This document shows, piece after piece, positions 21,828 to 33,403 of a stretch of DNA of 64,000 bases (positions are counted from its first letter, which is position 1; every line of letters starts with the position of its first letter). The notes under the pieces are model-generated. The model did not search any database, was not told where the DNA came from, and was given only the letters and a program-made list of their open reading frames with translations. This DNA comes from Allomyces arbusculus (lineage: Eukaryota > Blastocladiomycota > Blastocladiomycetes > Blastocladiales > Blastocladiaceae), in assembly GCA_027604705.1 (NCBI GenBank), contig JADHYV010000025.1, forward strand, positions 62,001-126,000. The letters run 5' to 3'. Both the position numbers and the translations under genes were made by a program.

Positions 21828-22824
21828 GGTGGAGGTGGTCGGATTCGGGCCGTGGTGGTGGCGAGCGCGTCGTGGGCGCAGAGGCGCCGCGGAAGAAAAA
21901 AAGGAGCCGGGGGAGGGAGGGAGAGCCACCACCGGCGCGGCAGCGCCCGTCAAGAAGGGACCTGCCAGCGCCGCGCACAGCGGCCCCCACTCCCACGCAA
22001 GCGCGTCGCACCGCCGCGTCACGACGGCCCGAGCGACCCGAGTGCACGCGCAGGACGGCCGGCCGGTCGGAAGCGCGCCGTCGTCGTCGTCGTGGCCCAT
22101 GCAGCGCCGGGAGGGATGGCGCAACGTCGCGTGCGTGTTCGCGGCTGCCGCGCTCGTGCAAAGGAAGGCACGACGCGTTCGTGTGTCTTGTCTCGCATGT
22201 GTCCCGCGCCGAAGCGTGTCCCCTCGGCGATCCATCCGCCCCTGCCCTCCCCCCACGCCGCAGCCCTCGCCATGGCCGAAAGACTGCAGCACCGGAAACT
22301 CTTATCATCGGTTGAGCGCGCCCCCGCGAGTCTTTCCACGCGCTGCAGCGTCAGGCGAGCCCGCTGCAGCAAGTTCCAACTGTCCAACGCCCTCCAAGCA
22401 CCTCCCCCGACCTTGTTGCAGCGAGCGAGGGTGGCTCCTGCTCGATCCGCCAGGACGCGGGCAGCCGTGCCCGTTGTGCTGCCGAAGCCCGTGGTGTCTT
22501 TCGATATCGCGCGACCGCACGGCCAAAGCTCAGCCGCTGTGCGAATGGCTTTAGAGCTGCACTGCTTGGGTCAGTGAGGCAGGGATGCCCCTCCGGCAAA
22601 CGCCAACTCCGCGACGGCTCGATTTGTCAAGCCGCACGCGCCATGACAACACAAGTCACAACCGTCCCGCGTTTGGCAAGTGGACCCACCACGATCACGA
22701 CAACGTGCCAGCGACTCTCGTGCTCGTCTGCTCGCTCATCTTGGCCGCGTGCAAGCTCGAGTCCATCCTCTCTCCCTCGCTCCTCGCGAACCAACCAACC
22801 AACTCGACACCCACCACCACCACC
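21828..22824. other. GC-rich divergent intergenic region
   Basis: About 1 kb between the DGAT2-like gene and transaldolase, which face away from each other. Long open frames exist on both strands, but they are a by-product of high GC content; none shows motifs or splice structure. Promoters of both genes are expected. Confidence 0.5.
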
Positions 22825-23929
22825 ATGGCCTCCGTCCTCGACCAGCTCAAGCAGTACACGACCATCGTCGCCGACACCGGCGACTTTGAGAGTGCGTCTC
22901 TCTCGCACGCGCGCCTCCCACTGCTGCACCCCCAACCGCACCGACCCAATCGCAATCTCGCGGCCCCATCCTCGCTGACCGACCGCCGCCCACTTTCCGC
23001 CGCTGCAACCACGTCCAGGCATCGCCCAGTACAAGCCGACCGACGCAACCACCAACCCGTCGCTGATTCTCGCCGCCGCACAGAAGCCGCAGTACGCGCG
23101 GCTGATCGACGACGCCGTCGCCTGGGCCAAGACGCAGTCGACCAACCCGGCCGACCAGCTCGACCACGCCATCGACAAGATCCTCATCAACTTTGGCGTC
23201 GAGATCCTGAAGCTGATCCCGGGCCGCGTCTCGACCGAGGTCGACGCGCGCCTGTCCTTCGACAAGCAGGGCACGATCAACAAGGCCCTGCGCCTGATCC
23301 AGCTCTACGCCGACGCGGGCATCGGCAAGGACCGCGTGCTCATCAAGATCGCATCCACCTGGGAGGGCATCCAGGCGGCGCGCGAACTCGAGGCCAAGCA
23401 CGGGATTCACTGCAACCTGACGCTGCTCTTCTCGTTTGCGCAGGCCGTCGCCTGTGCCGAGGCCGGCGTGACCCTGATCTCGCCATTTGTCGGCCGCATT
23501 CTCGACTGGTACAAGGCCAAGCACGGCGCCGAAAAGTACGCGGTCGCCGCCAACGACCCGGGCGTCGTGTCGGTCTCGCGCATTTACAAGTACTACAAGG
23601 CGCACGGGTACAAGACGATTGTCATGGGCGCGTCGTTCCGCAACACGGGTGAAATCACCGAGCTGGCCGGCTGCGACTTTTTGACGATTGCGCCGTCGCT
23701 CCTCGCCGAGTTGGCCGCCGCGCAGGTGCCGCAGGGTGGGTTGCCGCGCAAGTTGGTTCCCAACGTGGACGCCAAGTCGGCCGAGCCCAAGATTCACTTG
23801 GACGAGGCGGCGTTCCGCTGGCAGAACAACGAGGATGCCATGGCCACCGAGAAGTTGGCCGAGGGCATTCGCAAGTTTGCCGAGGATGCCGGGAAGCTCG
23901 AGGCCATTGTCAAGGCCAAGCTCGCGTAA
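22825..23929 (+). CDS. TAL1: Transaldolase
   Basis: Enzyme of the non-oxidative pentose phosphate pathway; transfers a dihydroxyacetone unit from sedoheptulose 7-phosphate to glyceraldehyde 3-phosphate. Exons 22825-22891 and 23019-23929 (127-base intron) give 325 residues, the normal size of the TalB/Tal1 subfamily. Motifs: [20 protein letters not shown] across the intron, [14 protein letters not shown], the Schiff-base lysine at about residue 132 in [56 protein letters not shown] and [11 protein letters not shown]. The gene has strongly GC-ending codons, as expected for a highly expressed gene here. Its upstream gene is transcribed in the opposite direction. Confidence 0.97.
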
Positions 23930-24196
23930 GTCGGATGCGTCGTTGGGGAGCGATCTGTTTATAATACTCAATTTTCGGACGCTGGGGGCGGTTCATCTTG
24001 GGAGCGTTCTTTGTGAATTGTGGAGCTGTGCCGATCTATCCTCAAGTGTTGGAGGTGCAGGGCGTTGGTGACTCCACGTCAGAACCGACTCGAGCGAGGT
24101 TGCATTGCCGTCGCAGCAGCCAACGTCAGTCGCGGTCCCTGGGTTGAACGAGACGCTGTGTGAGATTGAGCTGTTAAGTCATTATTCGGCACTCAC

Positions 24197-24267
24197 GCGC
24201 TGTTAGGGAAGCGGTATCATGGAACCCTCCCTTGATATCGACCCGAGTTCGATTCTCGGACGGTGCT
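24197..24267 (+). tRNA. tRNA-Gly (CCC)-like sequence, imperfect anticodon stem
   Basis: The 71 bases can be folded as a tRNA. The acceptor stem GCGCTGT pairs fully with ACGGTGC (with G-U pairs), and the T arm CCGAG-TTCGATT-CTCGG is perfect and matches the internal B box. The D arm contains AGCGGTATCATG as in many tRNA-Gly. The anticodon loop position aligns with CCC of tRNA-Gly(CCC). However the anticodon stem has two mismatches and the D stem one, and no T-run terminator follows directly. It could be a diverged or dead copy. Confidence 0.5.
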
Positions 24268-25250
24268 TAATCACAGAAAACCTGTGAAGCGGTCCCTAAA
24301 TGTGGGCCAGTTGCTGCCTTTTGTTGAAAATCGCCGCCCTCGCAACAATGCCAAATTCGAAAGAAATGATTTTGAACCGCTTGAGTCTGTATTACAATCT
24401 TGCCTTGGCCCGAGTGGTGTGGGTGGCAGGTTACAACAGGCCTATCCGTTATTTTGAATTGCAAGATTTGAGACAGCATGTCTAATGACCTCTGTGAATC
24501 GTTCTTTTTGGTCTGCACGGCTCTGCAACTGTAAAAACAGACACCCCACAATCAACAGCTTGAATGAGCACGACAATACGTCAGCTAATTATCGCCTTGG
24601 TTGCGCTCCTGTTACCATGTAAAGGCAGCGCCAAAGCCGTCCTTTTCTGATTTGCATCCTCTCAATGCCAATTGGCGAAGATCAGGTATAGCTTCTGTTC
24701 TTCATAGATTGACATCTATGAGGTGGTCCGATTGCTGGATCCCCTCTCTTGTCATATCGATTATTGCAGCAAGGAGGACCAGCTGGGTGCAATGCCTCTG
24801 CTTCGTGGGTGTCCTCTGCACTGCAGTACCGCCCAGTGACCAGCCAAGTGCATCTGCTTTTCCTGGATTCATGAAGACTCTTTTGCTTCTTTTCGTGATG
24901 CGATTCGAGGTTGTTCCGCACGCTTAAATTTCTTGTTCGGATTTCTGCGCGCGTTTGGGGCGCCTCAGCCAAGTAGGTATTCGGATCTTGATTTCCTACT
25001 GACTTGCTGTTTGCACTTTGAGCTGAGCCTTTCAAATCGACAGGTTGGTGAATGGTGGCTCGCATGTCGGGAGGGACGCGACGGCCGCTTTCTGTCGACG
25101 ACGGGCTTGCTGCAGAGAAGGAAGACGGTGTGGGTGCAGTCCGACGCAGTTGCTCTTCAGAGGAAAAATATTCCAGACTGTAATCGCGTCAACAGCATGA
25201 CATCAAATCCACTGTCCACGTAAAAACCTTGACCTCTTCCACCCCTGTCG
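24268..25250. other. Gene-poor stretch between tRNA-like sequence and partner gene 1
   Basis: About 1 kb of AT-richer sequence. Short frames occur on both strands; none has splice structure or motifs. It includes the 3' flank of the unrecognised gene that ends at 25251. Together with 23930-24196 it forms a gene-free spacer after transaldolase. Confidence 0.4.
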
Positions 25251-27434
25251 CTAACTCCTCGCGCGGTCGCAGTACCCCACGCACGGCTGCACCACCACCA
25301 CTCTCTGCCCGTCCACTCCCACACGCACCACCATCGGACCCACCGCGACGCCAACACGCCCACACTCTCGCCGTGCGTCCGCGTGCGCCAAACACACCAT
25401 CTCCGCCGCTTCCCCAGCACGCGGCACCGCCAGCATGCACCCGACCATCCGCGCCGTCACCACGAGCCGGAACCACGTGTACAAGTTGCACAAGAACAGC
25501 ACTTGCCAGTTCGGCGACGTTGGGATCCGGTGGAGCGGGCCGAGAAACGCGCGAATGTCGCGCTGATGGTCGGCGAGCAGGACCTGGACTCGGTCCGAGA
25601 TGCGGTTCGTGATCGTCGTGGGCAGGACCTCGGCGCGGAGGAGCGCGAGCCGGTGGTCGACTTTCGCGAGTTGGGCGTGCAGGTCGGTGCTTGGGCGCGA
25701 GAGGAGACGGTGCAAGGTGGCGAGGAGGCGGGTGAGGGTGGCGGAGGTCAAGTGTACGCACTGCGAGTGGAAGGAGGAGTAGGTGGGGATGTGTTGCGGC
25801 GGGAGGTTGAGCGCGATGGGGGCGGCAGTGAGGGCGTAGAGGTTGGCGGCGAGAATAGGGATTTCGGCAGCGCCTTGAGCTGGAATCGAATTGATTTGGT
25901 GAGCGCAATGGGCTCGGATGTGAGAGAGGTCTGGGTGCTGTCGAAACATACCGATCCACGCGTTAGACACGCATTCCGACTGGGTCAACACGGATGCCGT
26001 GAATGTTGCCGAGAGGGGTCTCGACGCTGAAAGAGACGTGGTGGAAGTACGCGAGGAGCTCGCGGCCGACTGGCCAGGTTCATGCGCGGGTTCCACGGCC
26101 GGAGCAAAAGACGGCGTGGGTAGGCAACAGTTTGACGAGGGAGCGTAATCGAGGGCAACGGGTGTGGTTACTCGTTCATTGGGCTCAATGTGCGGCACTT
26201 CATGATCGACGCCCTCAGCCGTCACCAGTGCCGCCGAGCACGCGAGCGGAGAGGGTACGGTCACAACCACGACCTCGGCGCGGTGCAGCACCGTCTCGTC
26301 GACACCAAATCGAAACGGGATGCCTGGAAATGTGGACAAGACGACGACGCGCACACGCTGTGTCAAGTCGCTCTCATCGACATGCCAATCGAGCTCGTGC
26401 GGCGGATCAGCCATGGTCATCGGCGAGAAAAGCGAACTGGGCGGCGCAAACGTGAACGTCCAATCCAGATCGAGCATTTTCGTCGCAAAAAAGCACTCCA
26501 CGCTTGGCAGCACAACGCGGCGGATCAGGTCCATGTAGTCGCCCCACCCGACATGCAGCTGGAAATCCTTGGCCAGAACGTCGAGCATGGCCAGCGTCAC
26601 AGCCTTCACAACTGACACGAGTGCTGCGGTGCGGTTGCTGTGCTTTGCTTCCGGGCCAACAATGAGGTGCCGGGTCGGGTCGCCCGACACAATGGCGCGC
26701 CCGCGAATGCGCGGGTCGTGGTCGTAGCGCTCCATGGTGTCGCGCAGAGCGTGTACAGCGTGGTCGAGCCAAACAGCGACAGAGTCGGCCTCGAGGTGAC
26801 CACCAACGAGCGCAGCGTGTTGTCGGTCCCAATACGCGTTGAGCACGTCGCAGGCCGCGCGCATCACGGTCGAGAGCAGGACGGCACGCGCGTCGCTGAT
26901 GCGCCACGCGCCGAGCGTATCGGCCACGACGGCAGCGCCGTCACCATGGCCAGCGAGCGCAGTTTGGAGCAACGGTTCCACGAGAGCTTTGGTCGCAGCT
27001 ACGAAACGCTTGCGCTTGCCGCGATTCTTGACGTGGTCGAGAATCTTGACGATAATCGACTTGACGGCCTCGGACGCGTCCGTCAGCGCGCCGTCAATCG
27101 CCGCGGCGTCAGCGCGGTTCGAGCGTGGATCACATGAGCGCGGTGACGGCGACACTCTGGTCGTGACTTGATCGGCGGCTGTCGCGGCTGGCGCACGGCT
27201 CAAATTGGTACTCGCGTCGCATGTTGCAAGCCCGTTGCGACCAGTTGGCTTTGAATCGGCGTCTTGGATCGAGTCGTGTTCGTCTAGCACAGTTGCTGCA
27301 GCACGTCCTCGGTCGGTCCCAATTTGCTCGCGGCGATGCAAGCCAGCGGCGGCCGCATGATTGGCTGGGATCTCGTCGGCGTATGGATTTTTTTCGTCCC
27401 ACCCGAGAATGGCCGACAAGAAGGCGAGGATCAT
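25251..27434 (-). CDS. Unrecognised HSPA12-partner family protein 1
   Basis: Member of a three-copy family in this window with no domain I recognise. Exons on the minus strand 27434-25952 and 25873-25251 (78-base intron, phase 1, no stop inside) give 701 residues. It has no signal peptide or membrane helix. Conserved block 1 (about residues 110-410) includes GALTDASEAVKSIIV, LDHAVHALRDTMERYDHDP, DLIRRVVLPSVECF and the very conserved FPGIPFRFGV.ETVLHRAEV. A variable Pro/Ala/Ser linker follows, then block 2 from the intron (NAWI-GAAE) with AANLYALTAAPIALNLPP, DLHAQLAKVDHRLALLRAEV, NLYTWFRLVVTARMVG and the end VQPCVGYCDRA. The gene is head to head with an HSPA12-like gene that is broken, yet this copy is intact. 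Function unknown; the constant pairing suggests a partner or regulator of the ATPase. Confidence 0.75.
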   Translation of the reverse strand: MILAFLSAILGWDEKNPYADEIPANHAAAAGLHRREQIGTDRGRAAATVLDEHDSIQDADSKPTGRNGLATCDASTNLSRAPAATAADQVTTRVSPSPRSCDPRSNRADAAAIDGALTDASEAVKSIIVKILDHVKNRGKRKRFVAATKALVEPLLQTALAGHGDGAAVVADTLGAWRISDARAVLLSTVMRAACDVLNAYWDRQHAALVGGHLEADSVAVWLDHAVHALRDTMERYDHDPRIRGRAIVSGDPTRHLIVGPEAKHSNRTAALVSVVKAVTLAMLDVLAKDFQLHVGWGDYMDLIRRVVLPSVECFFATKMLDLDWTFTFAPPSSLFSPMTMADPPHELDWHVDESDLTQRVRVVVLSTFPGIPFRFGVDETVLHRAEVVVVTVPSPLACSAALVTAEGVDHEVPHIEPNERVTTPVALDYAPSSNCCLPTPSFAPAVEPAHEPGQSAASSSRTSTTSLSASRPLSATFTASVLTQSECVSNAWIGMFRQHPDLSHIRAHCAHQINSIPAQGAAEIPILAANLYALTAAPIALNLPPQHIPTYSSFHSQCVHLTSATLTRLLATLHRLLSRPSTDLHAQLAKVDHRLALLRAEVLPTTITNRISDRVQVLLADHQRDIRAFLGPLHRIPTSPNWQVLFLCNLYTWFRLVVTARMVGCMLAVPRAGEAAEMVCLAHADARRECGRVGVAVGPMVVRVGVDGQRVVVVQPCVGYCDRARS

Positions 27435-27900
27435 GGAGGGCTGGCGCGGATGCAGTGCGTCAGATTCGGTCGTTGCAGGCGCCGTCCCGCTGATGAAGCT
27501 AAGCTGGCACGTTGTCGATTATTTGTCCGCGTTGATGGTCGCTCCATGGCCTCGTTTCTCGTCATGCCTGCTGTGGTGCACGAGCGGCTCAGGCTGGCGC
27601 GGCAGTACACTTTTGGCCGTCATGTCTTGCGCGGCCAACTGCGACATGCGCCGCGGCCGACTCCACAGCGCGCGCACCTCCGGCGCGCCCTCGCTGATGC
27701 GCTACAAGGTGGGCAAGACTTGGACGTGCTGTACCGTGCTGCTGACCTTGCTTGAAAAATCGTCGTGCACGGCCCCGAAACGACCACGACGACGGGATCG
27801 GCCGTGATGACCACGTCGCTTGCTTCCCCTTGTACTTCGACACGAGGAACGCACGCAAAACCTCTGCCAAGCACCGCCAACCCGACCAACCAGTGCCAAG
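27435..27900. promoter_or_regulatory. Head-to-head promoter region of pair A
   Basis: The 466 bases separate the start codons of partner gene 1 and the broken HSPA12-like copy A. Corresponding spacers in pairs B and C are 533 and 422 bases. A CAACC/ACCAACC-rich stretch precedes the ATPase start. Confidence 0.4.
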
Positions 27901-29800
27901 ATGGGCCAATATCAGTTGCAAGTGCCAGCGCCTGACGACCTGCTCGCAGCCGTGCACCCAATCAAGTGGCAGGTCGCAGTCGATTTTGGCACCAGCTACA
28001 GCTGGTTTGCCATTGCGATCAAGGATTTTGTCAGCACGCTCAACCAAGATGCTGCCGCAACCAATCTGTTGTCAGTTCTGCACCTGCAGCTTGCCAACTA
28101 CATCAAGTTCAACGTGTCATGGCCCACTGGCCATGCCCCATATCTCAAAACGTGCAAGGCGTTGCTCTATGACGTCAAGGGTGAGGTCGTTGAGGGGGGC
28201 AACGAGGCGCGGGGGCAATGCCTGAGCATGGACCTGGATGCACAGGTTGAGTACATTTACATTGACTACTTAAGGCGGCTACTCAGTGTCAAGCTTGTGC
28301 ACAAGAACATGGCCATGGAGCGGATCAAGAAGCTTGGCAAGGCTCTGGTCGATGTGATTGCTGACTACTTGTGTGCACTCGTCGAGTTTCTTGGCAAGTT
28401 TATCAAGCACAGTGATATGACAATGTGCGTCAACGTCTTGGATTCAATCTTCACGTTTTCGAGGACTGACAGCGACGCTCCTGCTTCTCCAACATCAGCA
28501 AGTTTATCACGTCTGCTGCCTGAAAATTCCGGCCATGTGGAGTGATGTGGCCAAGCAGAAATTGCATTGCACCATGTTCAAGGCTGACCTAACCCTGTCA
28601 CTGACCTCTGAGTGCATCATCTTATGCTTGGAGCTGATGGCGGGCCTTCTTACTGAGGCCATTTTGTCCAATGCGTGCACCAAAATCCAGCACAATGATC
28701 CAATCCTGATGGTGGACATGGGTATGCTTGTGCTCTCTCTTGCTGTTGGCACACTGTGGTTGGATGGACAAGGATTTTCACGCTCTTCCTGATGCTTAGG
28801 TGGCGGCACTGTTGACTTGACAGCAATGCACATGGGCAGCAACGAGTTTGATGAGCTTGTGCTGGGTCTTGGCGCATTGTGTGGATTGACCATGCTCGAC
28901 AATGAGTTCCTTGCCATGTTTCAGCACGCCATCGGGCCCATGATCTATGACCAGGTCCTCACTGAGCACCCCAAGGTTAAATTGATAGTTTTTGTGTGAT
29001 TGGGAGACGTACAAGACCACGTTCCACAGCAAGAAGCGGTTCCATGGCTGCATCACGATCCTGTACCTCTTGGCACAGCTGCTTGATGCGCACCAGTTGT
29101 ACTCGTTGTTGTTGTCATTGCCTGAGGTGGAAGTGGAGCTTGACGACAACGAGCTGTGCATGATGACAACACTCATAGAGTTGCTCCACAAGCTGATAGT
29201 CGACCAGTTTGTTGGGCTGGTGACCTAAATGCTTGGCCAGTGCAGGGCCAAGGGCATCACGATTGCGCACGTGCTGTGCATTGGTGGGTTCTTGCAGTCA
29301 AATTCCTTATTTGACGTGCTGCGTGACCAGCTGCCCATCGACTCTAGCAAGATTGTCGCATTGGCAAACGCGCCAGCTGCAGTGTTGCTTGGTGCGCCCA
29401 TTTTCAGTATGGATCATGGTTTTGCATCGTGTTGCTGTCAACTCAAACCGACTTGACCATGCGGTGCTTTCGGTAAATGATGTACCATGCCAACCTGAAC
29501 TGATTCTCAAGCAGGCTGCGCAACTCACGTCTGGCATTGTGACCAACTTGTGCTGTTCGCCATCACTCCATGGTCTGCGCGAGAAACACAATGACTGCGT
29601 CTTCAAGGACGAGGATAGGGCCCTGCTCCTCATGCACGGCTTTGATGTGTCCATCCGCAAGGGTGATGTGCTCCTCCTCAGCAATATCATCCGTATATGC
29701 TGTTGATTGCCTGGTGAAGGGGTTGACTTTTCACGTGTTCATGTTGCACCTCAAGGACCCCCGATTTCACGGATACGGTTGGGTGTCACATCAAGTGAGC
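27901..29800 (+). pseudogene. HSPA12-like Hsp70-family ATPase, copy A, decayed
   Basis: Recognisable over its whole length against the two intact copies. It begins MGQYQLQVPAPDDLL with VDFGTSYSWFAIA (phosphate-1), continues with IPAMWSDVAKQKLH, ILMVDMG and GGGTVDLTAMHMG (phosphate-2), LTMLDNEFLAMF, AHVLCIGGFLQS (adenosine motif) and CQPELILKQ, and fades after DFTDTVGC near 29795. Breaks: the frame is lost at the first splice junction, a one-base change of frame near 28990 follows KVKL, and a TAA near 29226 interrupts the GLVT-MLGQ segment; other substitutions hit conserved positions (W for G in SYSGF). Compared with copies B and C it has lost most CpG dinucleotides in favour of TG and CA. Its divergent neighbour, partner gene 1, is intact. 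Confidence 0.82.
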
Positions 29801-30814
29801 TCTTGTGAGCAAACGTCGGGGTGGAAAAGCATGACTAAAGCAAGGCAGATATCGCCAGAGGACAGGCCCAGCGAATGTCACGTTCTTTGAAGTAAATGAC
29901 GTCTTTGTATCGTCCTGGGCCCTTGCGCGCTGGCTTCGCTTTTTCACACCCATTATACATCGCTGATGTGGCAGTGCCAAGGCACAGATTTCGCGTTACC
30001 CTGAATCATTTTGAGCAACTCCCGATTGGCCATGACGAAGCCGTGCTGGCAACTTGGCATGAGGTGACGCAAGGAGATTTGAACAAAATTTTGGCTCTCA
30101 CAGGCAGGTTGCGAAAATGATACGTCTTCAGATCCGTACCCTGCAATGCATCCAATATTCCATCAGCCATGCCCTGGAAACAACAGCAATCCATGCCTAT
30201 CATGTATACTTGATTCGAGGTGACAGTACCTTGGACACTTTGCCAAGCAAAACAGTTCCAAACACGGCAAGCATCCAATCATGATACGAATTCACTCGCC
30301 CCATTTTCTGGCTAACGGCACAAACTGTCATGCCAGAGAGTCGCTGTTAGACGATCACGGCCACCAGGTCGCAGCTCACATTATTTTTGACTGGAGCACC
30401 ATGCATATCGAGGGCGCCAAATTGCCCGCAGCGCGCCTGTATCGATGAAGAGCGGGTTTTATTGCGTCAACACTGCACCGATACAGGCAACACGATCACG
30501 TCTCTGTTGCATCTGAAGGGAGTGTGAGCACCACATGTCAGAGAAGAAGAACATAAGCGCGCTGCTCTCTGAGTGCAAGTGTAGCCAAAATGAAGAGAAC
30601 TGACGGCAAGATTTAACCCATGGCAACTGAAGTTGGCATCGAACTCCAAAACCAATCATGACAATACATTTGATGAAAGGGCGAGCACATACAACAGGTC
30701 AACATGAAGCCTTCCGACTTTCCTCCCAGCCAAATATCCTCTTCCATTTTGTCAAACGGCCCATGCTCGAACACCGGTCCCAAATGACCGTCGCTCACAC
30801 CCGGACCACGCGCC
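29801..30814. other. Convergent spacer between HSPA12-like copies A and B
   Basis: About 1 kb of CpG-poor, AT-richer sequence between the 3' ends of the broken copy A and intact copy B. I see no gene, repeat or RNA in it. Confidence 0.45.
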
Positions 30815-32870
30815 TTAGTCGTAGAAATCGACCGTCGTCCCGATCTTGGCGTCTGTGCGCTTGTTCTTGACCTCCAGCACGAGCCCCGTGTGCGCCACGC
30901 GCACCGTCGCGACCAGCGGGTCCCTCTTCGAAAAATGCGTGCACACCGTCACTTTGATCGTGACCGTGCCCACCTTGTCGCACCCAACCGTGTCTGTATA
31001 CACCGGGTCCTCGAGGTGGGACACGTAGATGTTGAACCAGACCTCAGTCTGCGTGCAGTAGGCAGGCACGTACGACTTGGTAATCACCTGGCCCGGCACC
31101 AGCGCGTCGCCCTTGCGAATGACGACATCGAACGCGTTATCCACGCGCGTGATCCCGTCGTCGCACATGACGAGCCGGTCTCGCAACCGCTCGCGTGGAC
31201 CGTGCATCGACGGCATGTAGGGCGTGCGCATTTCAATGCCGTAGGTGAGCCGCGCGACCTGCGTGCGGATCAGTTCGGGGCGGCAGGCTACATGTATGAT
31301 GGAAGCGGCAAGCTTAGCTCGAGAACACCCCAATATGATCTGGACCGCAAAAAGACGGACCGAAAATGGGCGCGCCGAGCAAATTGGCCGCGGGACCATG
31401 CGCCGACGCGACAATCTTGAGCGGGTTAATCGGGAGCCGCTCGCGCAGCGCGCTGAGCAAGTACTTGGACTGCGAGAACCCGCCGACGCAGAGCACGTGC
31501 GCCACCGAGATCCCCTTGGCCCGCAACCGGTCGAGCATGGTCGTCACGAGCCCGACAATCTCGGCCACGATGGGCTCGTAGAGCGTTTCCATGATCGCGG
31601 TCGTCAAGCACAGCTCGTCGTCGTCGAGTTCCACGTCCACATCCGACTCGAGATCGTCCAAGTCGAGGTACTTTTCCATGGTGCGCGGGATTGGCACGCG
31701 CCCAAACCACCGCTTCTCGCCCATGAACGTCGTCTTGCACGTTTCCCAGTCGCGCAGGATCTGCAGCTTGACCTTGGGGTGCTCGGCCACAACTTGGTCG
31801 TAGACCTCAGGCCCAACAGCACGCCGGAACATGCTGAGAAACTGGTCGTCAAGCATGGTCGCGCCACACGACGCGCCAGTCCCTGGCACGAGTTCGTCAA
31901 ACCCGTCGTTGCCCATGCACATGGCCGTCAGGTCCACGGTGCCGCCGCCTAGTAATTGCGGGAAGGTGAGACATGGTATTTCACCGCGATGTGAACCAAT
32001 CAAGTTGAAAAAGAGTCGAGTATACCCATGTCGATCATCAGGATCGGGTCGTCGCCCTTGACCTTGGTGCGCGCGTCCGACGAGATCGCTTCGGAGAGCA
32101 GTCCGGCCATGGGCTCCGAGCAAAAGATGATGCGCTCCGAGGTCAGCGATGGGATCAAGTCAGCCTTAAACATGGCGCGATACATTTTCAGCTTGGCCGC
32201 GTCACTCCACATGGCCGGAATCGTCAGGCACCAGCGCACGTGAAACGGGTTCAGCTCGCTGGGAAAACGGTGGAAAAGGTGGGGAAGCAGGAGGGCCATC
32301 AGCCCATGAGGAATCATGCTTTCGATTAAATGAGGAGAACACGTACGTCGTCGGGTCGCCGTGCTGAATATACTTGCCGAGAAATGCGACGAGCGCCCGC
32401 AAATAGTCGGCGATCACGTCGACCAAGTCCTTGCCGAGGGCCGTGAGCCGCTCCATGGCCTTGTCGCGGTGATTGAGCTTGGCGTCGAGCAGCAGCTTGA
32501 ACCGGTCAATGTAAATATGTTCGGCCTGGTCGTCTGGTTCCATTGCCATAAACTGCTCCCACGCCTCGTTGCCCCACGCGACAATCGTTCCGCTCGCGTC
32601 GTAGAGCAGGGCCGTGCGCGTCTTGGCGTAGGGCATGCGGCCACCAGGCCACGACGAGTTGTACTTGATGTAGTGCGTCAGGTGGATGCGCGGGACTGAG
32701 GCGAGATTGACGGCTTTGGCGCTATCGACGACGGCGCCGGCAAAGTCCTTGACGGCGATGGCAAAGCCCGAGTAGCTGGTGCCGAAATCGAGCGCAATCT
32801 GCCACTTGATCGGGTATACGGCGGCGAGCAGGTCGTCGGGCGCGGGAGCTTGCGACTGGTGCTGGCCCAT
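30815..32870 (-). CDS. HSPA12-like Hsp70-family ATPase, copy B
   Basis: Member of the Hsp70/actin ATPase superfamily, HSPA12 branch. Exons on the minus strand 32870-32347, 32258-32026, 31948-31361 and 31287-30815 give 605 residues. Motifs in order: ALDFGTSYSGFAIA (phosphate-1, about residue 27), NPFHVRWCLTIPAMWSD, FCSEPMAGLLSEA, MIDMGGGTVDLTAM (phosphate-2, about 250), ASCGATMLDDQFL, and AHVLCVGGFSQSKYL (adenosine motif, about 400). The C-terminal part from CRPELIRTQ to VDFYD is short and beta-rich in appearance, unlike the full Hsp70 substrate-binding domain with lid. No signal peptide. Exon lengths match copy C exactly except for one codon in exon 3. The gene is head to head with partner gene 2. 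HSPA12 proteins have unclear substrates; chaperone activity is inference. Confidence 0.9.
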
Positions 32871-33403
32871 CTTGGATCTTGGTGGACTTGGTCGTGGGGG
32901 CTGCCGGTGCTGGTGCGTCGTCGAGCGCGACGCGTCTTGGTGAAGGCCAAGGAGGAGGGATGGTGGTGTCGGGGAGGCCGCGCTAGGTGTGCGCAACGCG
33001 TCTCGCACGCAATCAGCAATCCAATCGCGGTCGCCAGGCGCGACACGGCGCGTCCGGACCTTGTCCACCGTGCAGCGCAGCAGCAGGGCCGCGCTGAGAT
33101 GTGCGCGCGCGCACGCGATGGAGCCGGCGGCGGCGGCCATCTCGGTCCTGGTCCAATCCACTGGCAGCCGTCTTAGACATGAAGGCCGGGCGCACGCCGG
33201 GCGCCGAGTGCGTGCGGCCCGCGCGCCGTGCCGAAGAGCACGATACTGCCGCAGCCGGACACGATCGCGACACGGCCATCACGCTGACGGCGCCGCCTTG
33301 GACACGATCCACGACGACCGAGTCTTCAGCGTGGCCTCTGCTGCTGCTGCTGCTGCTGCTACTGTGACCTCGGCCCAGTGCTCCTCTTGGTTCCGTGCCG
33401 TCC
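32871..33403. promoter_or_regulatory. Head-to-head promoter region of pair B
   Basis: The 533 bases separate the starts of HSPA12-like copy B and partner gene 2. A CTG/TGC trinucleotide run lies at about 33339-33363. Both promoters are expected here. Confidence 0.4.

Noticed and set aside
20785-22554. 589-residue plus-strand open frame
   Set aside because: Antisense to the DGAT2 gene and its upstream region. It shows no motifs or splice structure, only Arg/Thr/Ala-rich sequence.
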